From Gnetum montanum (lineage: Eukaryota > Streptophyta > Gnetopsida > Gnetales > Gnetaceae), in NCBI GenBank assembly GCA_015680685.1, contig MNCI01005895.1, positions 557,470-621,469 on the forward strand: a stretch of DNA of 64,000 nt. Reading direction: 5' to 3'. The first letter of the stretch is position 1. Each line of letters begins with the position of its first letter. The notes below the pieces were generated by a model. That model saw only the letters and a list, made by a program, of their open reading frames with translations, was not told the origin of the DNA and ran no database searches. Both the position numbers and the translations under genes were made by a program. Shown here piece by piece: positions 44,591 to 55,420 of this stretch.

Positions 44591-45225
44591 ACATTTTGTG
44601 ATAGGTCCATTAAAGATGACCCTGAAAAGGATCAAGTGACAATGGTACCAATGTTTATCATAATTTGGGTTGGCCAACACAGGATCCAAAGAGTGCACAT
44701 TGATGACGGTGCCACAACCAATGTCATCCCTTTTCCCATTGTGGACAAGTTAGGCCTTGTTGATCAAATTAAGCCTACCACGACATCCTGTTTAATGTCT
44801 TTTAATGGGGTGCAACTATAGGTAAAAGTGACTATGAATATTACCTTTGTGGCAAGGGACCAGTTCCCCACTAACGCAATGTTCATAGTGGTAGAGGAGA
44901 TGCCAAGATTCAACATGATTCTAGGGAGATCGTGGTTGGCCTAATTGAGGGCCATTTCATCGCTGATACATCAAGAAATCCATTTATCTTATGTAGGAGG
45001 GGAAGTGGTAATACATGGTGATGAAGTAACTCCTTGGACCATAAACAATGTGAGGTTAGAGCAAGGTTCAGAGATCAAAGTCTCTGATGAAAAAGCCTTC
45101 ATTCAAATGAAGACACCTAAACAAGCTGAAACTGACACAAACGAAATCACAACGTGGTCTAAACTACCATTTCAGGTAGCAAACGATAGCGTAGAGGAAT
45201 ACCAAAATAAGGCCTCTTGACCTTA
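44591..45225 (+). pseudogene. Tat-type aspartic protease (plus element)
   Basis: Same frame as the preceding gag part. FCDRSIKDDPEKDQ leads to PMFIIIWVG and the active-site loop VHIDDGATTNVIPF (44,699-44,713 encode IDDGA; other Tat proteases have D-(D/G/N)-G-(S/A) here). Then VTMNITFVARDQF, NMILGRSWLA (the second hallmark loop, ILGR.WL), SSLIHQEIHLSY. It has two or three stops and no frameshift. The tail DTNEITTWSKLPFQVANDSV ends near 45,220, where the minus copy has its splice-donor-like site. Confidence 0.8.
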
Positions 45226-46068
45226 TACATTGCTGAATCCACGATGGGTCAAAAAGCAACTTCAAAGTTGAACAGTGTCCACATTAGCATCGCTACATTA
45301 TGCATACTACTCTACACCTGAACCATTTTATTTACATTCATCATTGGCTTTAACATTCTCTGTATTTACATGGTTTGCATCGTGTACTTCATTTACATAT
45401 CTTACAGCCTGCTAATGCCTAAAACTAGCAAAATCCTCCATTTGCATTATGTTATGGCCCGCTAAGGCCTAAAATTGGCAAAAGTTTTCCTTTACTATCA
45501 TTTCCACGTCCTGAAATGGCCTAAAACTACAAACAGTCCACTAATGCCTAAAATTGGTGAAATTTTGTCTTTACCATCATCCCATGGCCTGAAATGGCCT
45601 AAAACAACAAACGGCCCGCTAAGGCCTAAAATTGAAAAAATTCTTTACCCTGCATCTTTGTGATGGCCTGAAATGGCCTAAAACTAGTGATGGTCCGCAA
45701 AGATCTTAAACTAACAGTTACAACTTGCAAGAATAGCTTGTTAGCGGTCTGCAAAGACCTTAAACTAGTAGTTTTGACTCATGGTTTTGAGCAAGTTAGC
45801 AGTCCACAAAGACCTTAAACTAATAGTTTTGACTTACAAACCTAACTCGTTAACGGTCTGGAAAGACCTTAAACTAATAGTTATGATTTACAATTCAACC
45901 AAGTTAGTAGTCCGCTATGACCTTAAATTGGTAGCTTGCAACTTTTGCATCATAATTGACAATAATTTTAACCATTTCATATCTAATTGTTGCTTTGCAA
46001 ATGTTTACTATGCGCTATTGCTACAAACAAGTATCACTTCACTTGCCTTTTATCTTATTATTGTAGGT
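45226..46068 (+). other. Intron-like spacer between protease and RT with tandem repeats
   Basis: Non-coding; ends in a pyrimidine-rich tract and TTATTATTGTAG immediately before the pol reading resumes, which resembles a 3' splice site. The donor side is less clear (AATAAGGCCTC near 45,205-45,215). The position matches the known intron of Ogre/Tat elements. Confidence 0.5.
45405..45930. repeat. Tandem repeats in the Tat spacer (about 51/27 bp, then about 54 bp)
   Basis: In the first part GC(T)AAGGCCTAAAATTGG and GAAATGGCCTAAAAC alternate with steps near 51 and 27 bp (starts about 45,411, 45,461, 45,513, 45,540, 45,591, 45,618, 45,670). In the second part GTC(C/T)GCAAAGACCTTAAACTA recurs every 53-55 bp (about 45,698, 45,751, 45,806, 45,860, 45,914). 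The motif (G/C)CTATGACCTTAAACT is shared with the array at 49.54-49.95 kb. Confidence 0.75.
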
Positions 46069-47160
46069 TGAGCAAGAATGGCCATGGATCATGATCTACC
46101 TTCACTTCTAGCCTTAGTAGACCCACATGGTGAGCTTACAAGACAATTGAACTCAGAGTCAATAGACTAGGAATCATCTACCGATAGCATTGTTGTGTCC
46201 TTAGAAACATCCCCAGACTGGCCCGAACACCTAGTTGAAGACTTATATTTAGAGGCCGGAGATGTAACTAAGGATCCTCTCATCGAAATTCTTGTGACTA
46301 CATTGAGGGGGGGAAATAAAGATGTTAAAACATAGCTCCCTCCTAGATTCACAAATGCATAAATATGTATCTAAAATCTTGCAAGAAAACATCGAGGTAT
46401 TCACGTGGTCCTACAACAACATGCCAAGCTTAGATCTGAGGCTTATATAGCATAAAATTATCTTAGACCCATGTGTAAAGGTAGTTAAATAAAAGGCTCG
46501 CAAGACTAAACTAGAGATTGCACTGGCCATCATGAAGAAATCACTAAGTTGTATCAGGCTGGTTTCATCCAGGCAATAGATTACTCAGAATGGGTGTCAA
46601 ACATCATTGTAGTGTCTAAGAAAACTGGAGGAACATGAATCTGTATAAAATTCCAAGATCTAAACAAAGCAATGATCAAGGATGAATTCCCACTACTGAG
46701 CATTGATCAAATTATCGACACTACAACTGGTCATGCTCTATTATCCTTCATGGACGATTTCTCCAGCTACAATCAAATTCATATCAACCCAGAACATCAG
46801 TTAACAACCACTTTCATGACTCCATGGGGTACCTTCTGTTACACCATGATGCCCTTTGGACTCAAGAACACTGGAGAAACCTACCTAAAAGCCATGACAT
46901 ACATCTTTAGCAACTACATCCTAGAACCACTAAATGGTTATGTGGATGACATAGCGGTCAAATCTAAAGAGGTTGTTGACCATTCCAACAATCTAGGTGT
47001 AGTCCTCAAACGCTACTAGATGCATGACTTACACCTTAATCCAAAAAAGTGTGTCTTCGAGGTAAGAACTGAACTTATGGTAGGGTTTGTAGTATTGGAG
47101 ATCAGAATATGAATGGACCTTGATAAAGTTATGGCCATCATTAACCTAGCATCCCCTACA
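46069..47160 (+). pseudogene. Tat-type pol lead-in and reverse transcriptase (plus element)
   Basis: After the putative splice site, LPSLLALVDPHGELTRQLN leads to the RT. From about 46,565: FIQAIDYSEWVSNIIVVSKK, ICIKFQDLNKAMIKDEFPLL, DDFSSYNQIHI, TTFMTPWGTFCYTMMPFGLK and YVDDIAVKSKE, whose YVDD catalytic motif is intact at 46,939-46,950. MHDLHLNPKKCVFEV ends the palm. 46,672-47,016 is one uninterrupted frame; a shift near 47,160 moves to the frame used by the RNase H part. Reverse transcription is the function in live elements. This is the best preserved enzyme domain in the window. Confidence 0.85.
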
Positions 47161-47800
47161 AAGAATTGCATGGGTTTCAAGGTAGGGTACAATTCATTAG
47201 ATGGTTTATAGAAAAGTTGACTAACAAGTTATACTCCATGCAACATTTACTAAAGAAAGGGGTTAACTTCGAATGGATAACACAATGCCATCAAGCCTTC
47301 GATGACCTGAAGAAAGAGCTTTTACACCTTCCAACTATTTACCCATAGCAAAGGGATAATCCTTTCTACATCTACCTTGCCACCTTAGACACATCTATCC
47401 TGACACTATTATGTCAGAGAAGAGATCAAAGTTCTAAGATTTTAGTGTATTACCTGAGTCATGCATTGATAACATACGAGGTGAACTACAATGAGGTGGA
47501 AAGAAATTGCCTCTCCCTAGTGTTTGCATTGAAAAAGTGGAGGCATTATCTATTCCGTAGTAAATTCATCATTATATGCAAAAGCAATGTACTTTGGGCT
47601 ATCACAAAAAATCTATACATAAGTAGTAGAATAGCCAAATGGAAAGCAATAATTGCAGAATTTAATTTGCATTATGTGACCCAATCATTGACGAAACAAC
47701 TAGCCATAGCTACACAATTCATGACCTCACTTGTCGATGATTGGGAAACCATAGAACCTGAATTCCCTAATGAGAATATTAGCACTATCAACTCTGTCCC
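47161..47800 (+). pseudogene. RT thumb and first RNase H (plus Tat element)
   Basis: HGFQGRVQFIRWFIEKLTNK and CHQAFDDLKKELLHLPTI are the RT connection; a stop at 47,346 follows. Then the Ty3/gypsy RNase H: FYIYLATLDTSILTLLC, ILVYYLSHALITYEVNY, VERNCLSLVFALKKWRHYLF, and WKAIIAEFNLHYVTQ. The catalytic Asp expected in the first strand is replaced (IYLATLD, where the family has VDASD-like sequence), which I place only tentatively. Confidence 0.75.
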
Positions 47801-48300
47801 GTTACATTTAGAGGCTACTTTGCATTTTGATAGTGCCTCGACTATGTGAGGTGGTAGTGCAGCTGGAGTCATTACATTCCCCTCTAGGGACATTCAACCG
47901 TTTGCTTATCGGTTCACGTTCCTTTGTATGAACAACATGGTAGAGTACCAAGGACTCCTTAGAGGCCTCTTAGTAGCCCTAGCATTAAAAATTCAACATC
48001 TAGCAATTCACGGTGATTCACAATTCGTTGTCAATCAAATCATTGAGGTTTATGCCTATAGAGCTACCCATCTACAACCCAATTGCAACCTAGGTAAAAG
48101 TTTTCTTAAACAGTTTGCAACAATAGACATTCAACACATGCCACACAATGAGAACACTGTAGCATATTCCTTGGCCACCCTAGCATTAAATGTGCCACCA
48201 CACTTGTTTGCAAGTTTGCTTGCTTTGATAACTGAGTGTATGGAGCCTATCACTCAAGCGGTACATGTATCCTCTCTGAGCACTTCCAATACCCAGGAGT
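47801..48300 (+). pseudogene. Second (archaeal-type) RNase H of the plus Tat element
   Basis: A second RNase H follows the first: LHFDSASTM (first Asp), GGSAAGVITF, NNMVEYQGLLRGLLVA (Glu), LAIHGDSQFVVNQI (Asp), and ENTVAYSLATLAL, where family members have AD and the last Asp has become Tyr (TAT at about 48,165). An extra RNase H of the archaeal/plant-RNase-HI type between RNase H and integrase is an established hallmark of the Tat lineage. One stop (TGA near 47,847) interrupts it. Confidence 0.8.
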
Positions 48301-49505
48301 GATATGCCAATATTAAAGAATATCTGCAACATGGAGAACCCCCATGCAGATTGACATCTACTCAAAGGGATGCGATCCACAAGTATGCTCAACAATATGT
48401 ACTTATGGGAGATAATGCCTTGTGCAAACACTCCTTTGATGGAATATTGCTAGCATTTGTAAATGAAGAACAAACGCAAAAGATCATTAATGAGGTCCAT
48501 GAAGGTCTATGTGGTGGACACATAGCCCTAGGGCCATGGCAACAAAAATAAAAAGCCTAGGGTATTACTAGCCTCACATGGAACAATATTGCCTTGCCAA
48601 AATTAAGACTTGTGACATGTGCCAACAATATGAAAATCTTATTCACCTTTCACCCACTAAGGTGCACCCGACATAGATCATGTGGCCATTCCAATGATGG
48701 GGACTAGACATTATAGGACCTATCACACCTAAGTCTTATGTAGGGAATAGCATCATTATCATTGCTGCTAAGTCCTTTACAAAGTGGGTAATGGCTATCC
48801 CCCTTAGGAAGACTACATCTCAATAGGTTTACTAGTTTATGTTGGATAACATAGTGACAAGGTTTGGGCTTCCCATGACTCTTGTGATAGACAAAGGGCC
48901 ACAATTTAGTAGTGCAGAAACCAAAGAATTTTGCAACAAACTTGGCATTAAGTAATCCTTTTCCTCACCTTACTACCCATAAAAAAATGGACAGAGAAAA
49001 GCTATGAACAAAGGCATCATCAACTTACTCAAGAAGATGCTTAGCAATAGCAAGAGGCAATGTCACGACATGCAGAATGACAACAAGTAAAAATCCTTAT
49101 AGCCTTATTTATGGATATGAAGTTGTGTTATCTCTCGAGCTATAGGTACCATCACTTTGAATGATCCTGTCAAACACCATGGATGAAGCCCTGAACAATG
49201 AGTTGAGAATCATCAATCTCAACTCCATAGAGGAGGAGCATGCACAAACACTTAGACACATAAAGTGATATCAAGATAGGAAATGACAGAAGCATCATGC
49301 AAACCCACATCAAAAATTGGTGAAAAATGGTGACCTCATTCTCAAGGCTATTCATGAAAATGTGAACAAGTTCTTAGCAAACTAGGAAGGTCCATTCATG
49401 GTCATGAAATCCTACAGGAATGGAGCCTTCAAACTGGCAGATGTGGATGGCAAGGAGTTTGCAAATCCTATGAATCATTCATATCTCAAGCCATATTACA
49501 TTTGA
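48301..49505 (+). pseudogene. Tat-type integrase (plus element)
   Basis: HHCC zinc finger: VHEGLCGGHIALG (48,500-48,540), then after stops and a shift CDMCQQYE (near 48,615-48,640). Core: WGLDIIGPITPKSYVG with catalytic Asp (48,697-48,745), KSFTKWVMAIPLRK, NIVTRFGLPMTLVIDKGPQF with the second Asp and N to K next to it. Then NGQRKAMNKGIINLLKKML, where the catalytic Glu is Lys (about 48,998). C-terminal module: LVKNGDLILKAIHENVNKFL, EGPFMVMKSYRNGAFKLAD, NPMNHSYLKPYY ending near 49,505. More stops and shifts than the RT part. Confidence 0.8.
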
Positions 49506-49539
49506 TGCATGAGAAAGGTAAGAAAATCATCCACTACAA

Positions 49540-49960
49540 TGTAAAACTGGCAAAGGTAGTCTGCTACGACTATAAACTAGCACAACGATAGTTCGCTACG
49601 ACTATAAACTGGCACAACAATAGTCTGCTATGACTATAAACTGGTGCATAGATAGTCCTCTATGACTATATACTAGCATAGAACATCCTCCATGATGTAA
49701 AACTAGAAAATCTCATCCACTATGACATAAAACTAGCACAGGCAATCTGCTATGACCTTAAACTTGCCCATCCACCATCTGCTATGACGATAAACTAGCA
49801 CAATAGTCTATTGGGACCTTAAATTGGCACAGTGGTCTACTAGGACCTTAAACTAGTATAGTGATCTAGTAGGACCTTAAAATAGCACACCATGGTCTAC
49901 TGGGACCTGAAACTAGCATACCATAATGTACCAGAACCTTAAACTAGGTTCGCGGCACAA
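49540..49960. repeat. Tandem repeats in the Tat 3' region, about 32 bp
   Basis: Units (T/A)AGTCTGCTATGACTATAAACTGGCACAA-like; GCTA(C/T)GACTATA starts near 49,563, 49,595, 49,627 and 49,659, i.e. 32 bp. Later units are looser, ending GGACCTTAAACTAG every 31-37 bp up to 49,950. The motif is shared with the spacer array upstream of the RT. Variable tandem repeats in the 3' untranslated region are known in Tat-lineage elements. Confidence 0.75.
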
Positions 49961-50484
49961 CGTCCTCAACGTGCATCCATTACCCTACAAGCAAGCAAGT
50001 GTGCACAGTGCCGACATGGGGTGAAGTGTTGCAATTCTAGAATACATTTCATGATGCCAATAAAAAAACTCATTAGAATATGTGCAACACCACCACCCCT
50101 AGCATATTGCTAATCCTTTGGAGATGTCAATTGACATCTTGCTGACCTTCCGGAGCTACCACTACCATGGCCCGTCACCCTGGCGGTAGCTTCTGTAGTC
50201 AGTGCCTGCTACTGGAGTCCCAGCACTATTGTGACCCAGCGACAAAGTTTCTACCCTCTAGCCCCACCCCCCCATCACCTGATCCCAAAAGACATTTTGT
50301 TGTTGGGTATCTCACCTTACATCTGAACTACATAATGTTTGCCTTCGGCAGGGACTCTCGAGCACCCACATCATCGCAACTCCTAGCCTCCTCGATGCGA
50401 ACCCCTCCATGCTGATGCTACCTGAATTGCTACTGGCCTTTCTAGTTTAGATGTGAAATGCCTTAACAACAACCTTCATTATTC
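49961..50484. other. 3' untranslated part of the plus Tat element, no gene seen
   Basis: Somewhat GC-richer non-coding DNA (GGCCCGTCACCCTGGCGG near 50,168) between the 3' repeats and the 3' LTR-type copy. An 82-codon open frame at 50,167-50,412 has no recognisable motif and is not called as a gene. No clear polypurine tract. Confidence 0.4.
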
Positions 50485-50945
50485 CAGTAGCATCCAAAGC
50501 AAGCAAGATCTTTGCCTTTGTTTTTCTTGATGGTTGTTTAGGGTTCTGGTACATCATGGTATGCTAGTTTCGCAAGCACAGTGTAGCAAAGGTGAAACAA
50601 GCAAAGACTCCTCTACCAAGTCATATTGGTAGAAGAACTACATTTAACAATATTATGACATTTGAAACTACCCTCTCTTAGTTAGCTCTTCAACCACAAG
50701 CAAAGTTTTCTCTTGAAGCCTCGTAATTGTGACAAAAATGCATGTTACATTGGCCACTATGCTATGCTACGCTACATAGTGTAGCATAGTGTAGAAAATA
50801 TGAAGATAAGTAAACTGCCCCAAATTTTAACTTGATGTGCACCCAGGCTTTCTACAAAAGCTTGTGACTACAACGCAAGTTTCTTGTTCAGACCGATGGC
50901 TACACTGTGCTATGCTACATAGCGTAGCATAGTGTCGCAAGAAAA
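50485..50945 (+). repeat. 3' LTR fragment of the plus Tat element
   Basis: Aligns with 39,725-40,195: AGCATCC.AA, CACAGTGTAGCAAAGG, GCAAAGACTCC, CTACATTTAACAA, TTTGAAACTACCCT, GTTAGCTCTT.AACCA, TGCATGTTACATTGGCC, AACTTGA(C/T)(A/G)TGCAC, GTTCAGACCGATGGCTAC. Palindromes at about 50,755-50,794 and 50,901-50,940. Similarity stops sharply at about 50,945; the promoter half of the LTR (40.2-41.2 kb) is missing, so it is truncated. Confidence 0.75.
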
Positions 50946-51599
50946 ATTCTAGCAAGATAAATTAAAAAATGGTTAAGAGAAGTAAAAAATGGCTAAAAAA
51001 AACTACTAACTATAAATAGTAAGTTTGGATTAATGGAGGTACAACCCTTTTCCAAAAATGGAAAGTTAGAAATAAGGTTTCAAACTTTGCCATCATTAGG
51101 CTTCCTAGCTACACCTACACTAGGTGTAGTAGGAAAAAAGAAAAGGGGGATGAGATTAGGGGGATATGACACCTTCTTGACCAACATTGGGGAAGGAGGG
51201 GTTGAAAACCAAAGTGGAAAGTATGTTTCTTCCACTAGAAAATGGTTTTGGTAGGCTACCAATTTTCTTAGTTAGGAAGGAAGGATGGGGGTTTAGTTGA
51301 CCTCCTAAAGTCTATTTGCTTCTAAAAGGGTTAAAACCACCAATGTTGCAAACTGAGAGGATTTTGGTAGCCAACAGGGAAAAGAAAATACATCAAAATA
51401 TCAATGTTGTCTTTGGAAATTTATAGCAATTGCTATAAAATATTCAAAATCCAAACACCTACTGCTTCCATGTTGGGTTTAAGAATATAGGAGAAGGAGA
51501 GGGGGATGGATTGAAGCATTCATTACAAAGAAGACTCAAAGGCTTTAGAAATAAAATGAAATTTACAACTTCAATATGTCAACGTTGGCTATCAGGGAG
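50946..51599. other. Non-coding DNA, boundary of R1 copy
   Basis: No gene supported. GGTGTAG motifs (CTACACCTACACTAGGTGTAG near 51,110-51,130, palindromic) resemble CTGGGTGTAGGTGGCTC in R1 copy 1 near 10,719. It may be part of a longer element containing R1. Confidence 0.35.
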
Positions 51600-53110
51600 C
51601 AAATTTTGACACAAAATTTTGAAAAATCAAAAATTTAAGCATAGCAACCTTAACCTTGAATTCCCAGGGCCACTGAAATAATGAAATTCAAGATGTCCTA
51701 GATGATCTCGTAGATCACCCAAGGACTTACGAAATGTGGAGTAGATAATGGAAGAAAAAATGTAGATCTAGAAACTTAAAAGTGAATACAAATTGCACAA
51801 AAATTAAAACTTTAAAACTTTATTGAAAAATAATAAAGAATGAATTCAAAGATTATGTACAAATGTTACCAGTTGAAGAGAAATGGGGGTTCACTTTGAC
51901 TAGAGTTCAAGATCTATTGAAGCTAATGAACTCACCTCCACGATCCAAATGTCCTATTACTCTTAATGCTACTGAACCTCTTCTACTACTACTGTAGATC
52001 TACAATGGTGGTCACTGCTGGGGGGGGGGGGGGGGGGGGGGGGNGTTTGAGAAATGTGGAAAATTTGACTATCAAAATGCTCCACGTTGGATGTTGGAAT
52101 TCCCATGAGTGCAACATAGAAAAAAAAAGACCCAAAAATCATAGGGGAGGGTAGCCATTGGGGTAACAAGGCTATAGGGGTTCCATGCTAGAAGGCTCAA
52201 AGAAGCTATATTTCTAGAATACTACAAGAGCTATTGGAAACCAAAATTACTATATTTTTTAAAATGCCAAAGTTTGAAACTTAAAAATTGTGTTGGGATT
52301 TTTATTTTATAGGTTTTTAGCCATGAAATGGACTACAAACTGACTACAATTTAGCTAGAAATTTCATGCAAATTAGCTATAATTTTGCTACAAATTTTGG
52401 CCATGTATAGGTAACATGGGTGTCCAAATTTAGGGGTTTTCATATAAAGTAACTGCCAAACCCTCATGATCATTTTTTTACTATAAATAGTAATAGGGAC
52501 ACACCATCTATGTTGGAGGTAGATATTCTATGCTGGGCCTTCAAATTTCCTTGTTGGAATGCATAGTCAAGGTTGGAGTGGATGGAGTGTTAGGATCCAA
52601 TGCATGTAATGTCTCCCCTACGAGGAGGGTACATTAGTGCTAGGAAGATGAAGCTTCAATGCTAGGGAAGAATGTCAAACCAATCTCCACACTAGACATT
52701 GTAAATCCCCCATCCTTCCATGTTGAGATCTACTCCTCCATGCTAGAAGTAGGTGACCCACACCCCTCCATGTTGGAGGTAGGTGAGATCCACCCCCTTA
52801 TAGATGTTTCCAACATAAAAAAGTGTATACCCAACCCCCTCATAAAACCCATCAAATTACCAGTTTTGGCATTCCAAAAGACATTTGTGACTCCCCCGCC
52901 CCTTCTCGCCTTTCCCAAGCCCAAATATAGATACTAGGTGACTCTTCTCAATTAGGAAATGAGGCTTTGGGCACTTATGAGGCATTTTTCAGTCCCAAAA
53001 GTATGAAAAATGTAAGATTTCCTTTTATGGATTACAATCTTCACATTAATAATGAAGTTTAGCCTCAAGTTTCTTGGGATAGGGTTACAAAGGTTACAAC
53101 ATGCAAATTT
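51600..53110 (+). repeat. Dispersed repeat R1, copy 2
   Basis: Aligns with 9,640-11,020 in the same orientation (landmarks given for that copy). It contains a poly-G/N run at 52,020-52,044 and two 30-bp units at 52,736-52,795 (CTCCATG.T.GA(A/G)GTAGGTGA) that make a short peptide repeat in one frame. No coding sequence is supported. It lies just upstream of an Athila-like pol on the same strand. Confidence 0.6.
52020..52044. repeat. Homopolymer run of 24 G ending in N
   Basis: 24 consecutive G followed by an unresolved base. No comparable run exists in this AT-rich window, so a sequencing or consensus error is likely. Confidence 0.9.
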
Positions 53111-53199
53111 GGTGGTGTTTTAATTATGTTGATCCATGTGGTTATCGATGGATCAAGGTTGGTAATCTTTCCAAGAAAATATTTAATTCTAGTATCCCC

Positions 53200-53640
53200 T
53201 AATTTACTTGCAAATTACTAGGAATAATCCTTGCAAAGAACTTTAGGACTTAGGTTCTGCTGTGAATTTGATCTCCCATGAAATGTACAAAGCTTGGAAC
53301 CTACCTCCTCTTATGAAAAGCAACATTCATCTTGAGTTATTGGATAAATTCATCACCATTCACTTGTAATTGGTAGAGGAAATTGTGATCACCATTTGTG
53401 GGTGATCCTATCTTGTTGACTTCCCGGTGATTCGTGTCAATAATTACAAGGGGGATTTTCCAATAATCATGCGAAGGGCTTGGTTGAGCATAATAGATGC
53501 ATGGATGGAAATTAGAGACCTCTCCTTGGAAATTTTCAAAGAAATTGATTTCAAAAAAATCAAAACGAAGAATGTTCTATGCATTACATACAATGACACA
53601 AGGTGCAACTATGTGGATAAATTATAGATTGTAAAAGATA
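53200..53640 (+). pseudogene. Athila-like Ty3/gypsy protease remnant
   Basis: The frame from about 53,245 reads DLGSAVNLISHEMYKAWNLP (active-site D-x-G-S loop and following helix), KSNIHLELLDKF, then VVNFPVI-like sequence into NNYKGDFPIIMRRAWLS (53,434-53,480), where the family has PIILGRPFL, and IDAWMEIRDLSLEIF. This matches the protease of Athila-type plant elements (DLGASVNLMP... PLILGRPFLAT... LIDV..GEL.L). At least two stops. Gag is absent upstream, replaced by R1. Confidence 0.65.
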
Positions 53641-54850
53641 CATCAATCATAGCATATAGACACTATGCCAATGTGACATAAATTCAAAGGTGTTTGTACG
53701 TAGTAGCTACAAAATAGGAGGGCATCCAATGAATAATAGCTAAACCTAAAAGTAGCTCAACTCTATGCATGGAATAGAGTGAGAGCCTTATGAGTGCTTA
53801 CATTGATGGCGTGGATGAGATGGAGCAAATCTACTATGAACTCTCCAATGAAACTAATGATACCAATTGGGGAGAGTTGGAGATCCTTGAAAGTTCTAAA
53901 TAGGAATCCTTTGAGCTGAAAAATTTGCTAACTAAAATTTAGTATGCTTTTTTGAAAAATCACAAGCTGATTATGATCAATGCTAACCTTGCTCTTGCAT
54001 AGAAAATGAAGCTATTGAAGGTGGTCAAAAAATGGATAACAACCTTTTCTTGGTCATATTGTGAACTCACTAGGATTGATCCTAGAATATGCTAGAATCA
54101 CATCTATTTATATCCTTCCATTAAACCAAAGAGACATTTGTAGCTGGGGTTGAATCCCAAATTGAAGTAGATCACGAAAGAGAAGATCAAGTAACGCCTC
54201 AATGCAAGGTTCATCTATCCCATTGTAGATAGTTATTTGGTTTTCCCACTTGTATTAGTACCAAAGAAAGAAGGAAAATAAAGGATCTGCATCAATTTCA
54301 AGATGTTGAACATGGAAAGATACAGAGATCATTTTCCATTGCCATTTGTGAACCATGTGTTGGATCCCATTTTAGAGCATTGCTACTATAGCTTTTTCGA
54401 TGATTATAGTGGCTATAAGCAAATTTAGATAGCATTAGAGGATCATGCCAAAACCACATTCATAAGTCCCTAGATACTACAGAAAGATGTCCTTTGGCCT
54501 ATGCAATGCCCCTACCACATTCCAACACCTTGTCTTGAGCATCTTCCAATAGCATATTCGTAGTGGGATGGAAGTCTTCGTGGATGACTTCTCCACTAAT
54601 GGGGGTAAATTTAATCAAGCCTTGGACTATCTTCAGCAAGTGGTAAAAAGGTATGTGAAGATAAACCTTAGGCTCGACTAGTAAAAATCCCACTTAATAC
54701 TCTACGAAGGCATTATATTGGGAAATAAAATTTTAGAGAAAGAGATCAAGGTGGATCCTAAAGAAATAAGGGTCATCCAAATAATTACTAGATATTTAGA
54801 ATGTTAAAGATGTGAGGTCATTCCTAGGACACACTAGATAGTACTAGTGA
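53641..54850 (+). pseudogene. Athila-like reverse transcriptase remnant
   Basis: Linker with EMEQIYYELSNET-like acidic sequence, then LKNLLTKI, YAFLKNHKLIM, WSYCELTRIDPRIC, IKPKRHL, LNPKLK (about 53,920-54,180). The RT starts near 54,190: LNARFIYPIVDSYLVFPLVL, VPKKEGK, RICINFKMLNMERYRDHFPL, PFVNHVLD, FFDDYSGYKQI, IALEDHAKTTFIS. The catalytic segment follows in other frames (VFVDDFSTNGG near 54,570-54,605, where the family has VFMDDFS). Stops are mostly TAG at expected Gln positions. Transcript copying in live elements; dead here. Confidence 0.75.
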
Positions 54851-55420
54851 TTCATTAAGAATTTCTCTATGCCCATCAAATCATTGATGGAGCTAACAAA
54901 GAAAGATGCTTCATTTGTCTAGATCAAGGAATTGGAATGTGCATTATAGTAGCTCAAAGAGAAGATTGTGAAAACTTCAATTCTATGAGTACTTGATTAC
55001 TTTAGACCCTTTCATATCATGATGGATGCTTCTAATTATTCCATGGGGGCTACACCCACATAGTTGGATGATCTAAAATATCCTTACTATATCCACTATG
55101 TGAGTAGAAGAAGTATGGATGCATAGTTGAACTATATCATAAAAGAAAAAAATTGATGGCAATGGTGTTCACCTTGGAGAAAGTTAGGAACTATGTGCTT
55201 TGGTACAAGGCATTCATGCACATAGAACATAGTGTAATCCAATTCCTAATGAATAAGCCAATGGTGAGCCCCTACATCATATAGTGGTTGATGATCTTGT
55301 AGTAATTCAATATCACAATGGTAGATTCAAAGGGAACCAAGAACATGGTTTCAAATCACTTGTCTTTGTTAAGATAGAACAATAAAGAGGAGGAAAGCCC
55401 ATTTTTAGATCAGTTTCTTG
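54851..55420 (+). pseudogene. Athila-like RNase H remnant
   Basis: IKELECAL.QLKEKIVKTSI leads to LDYFRPFHIMMDASNYSMGA (MDAS carries the catalytic Asp), then YYIHYVSRRSMDA and NYIIKEK (YSRTLN..Q.NYTTTEKE in relatives), LMAMVFTLEKVRNYVLWYKA in a shifted frame, and WQ-type end near 55,370 (NHLSLL). Confidence 0.65.

Noticed and set aside
53427-53627. Possible host gene with WLSIIDAW motif
   Set aside because: The context (DLGSAVNLIS upstream, Athila-like RT downstream) identifies it as retrotransposon protease.
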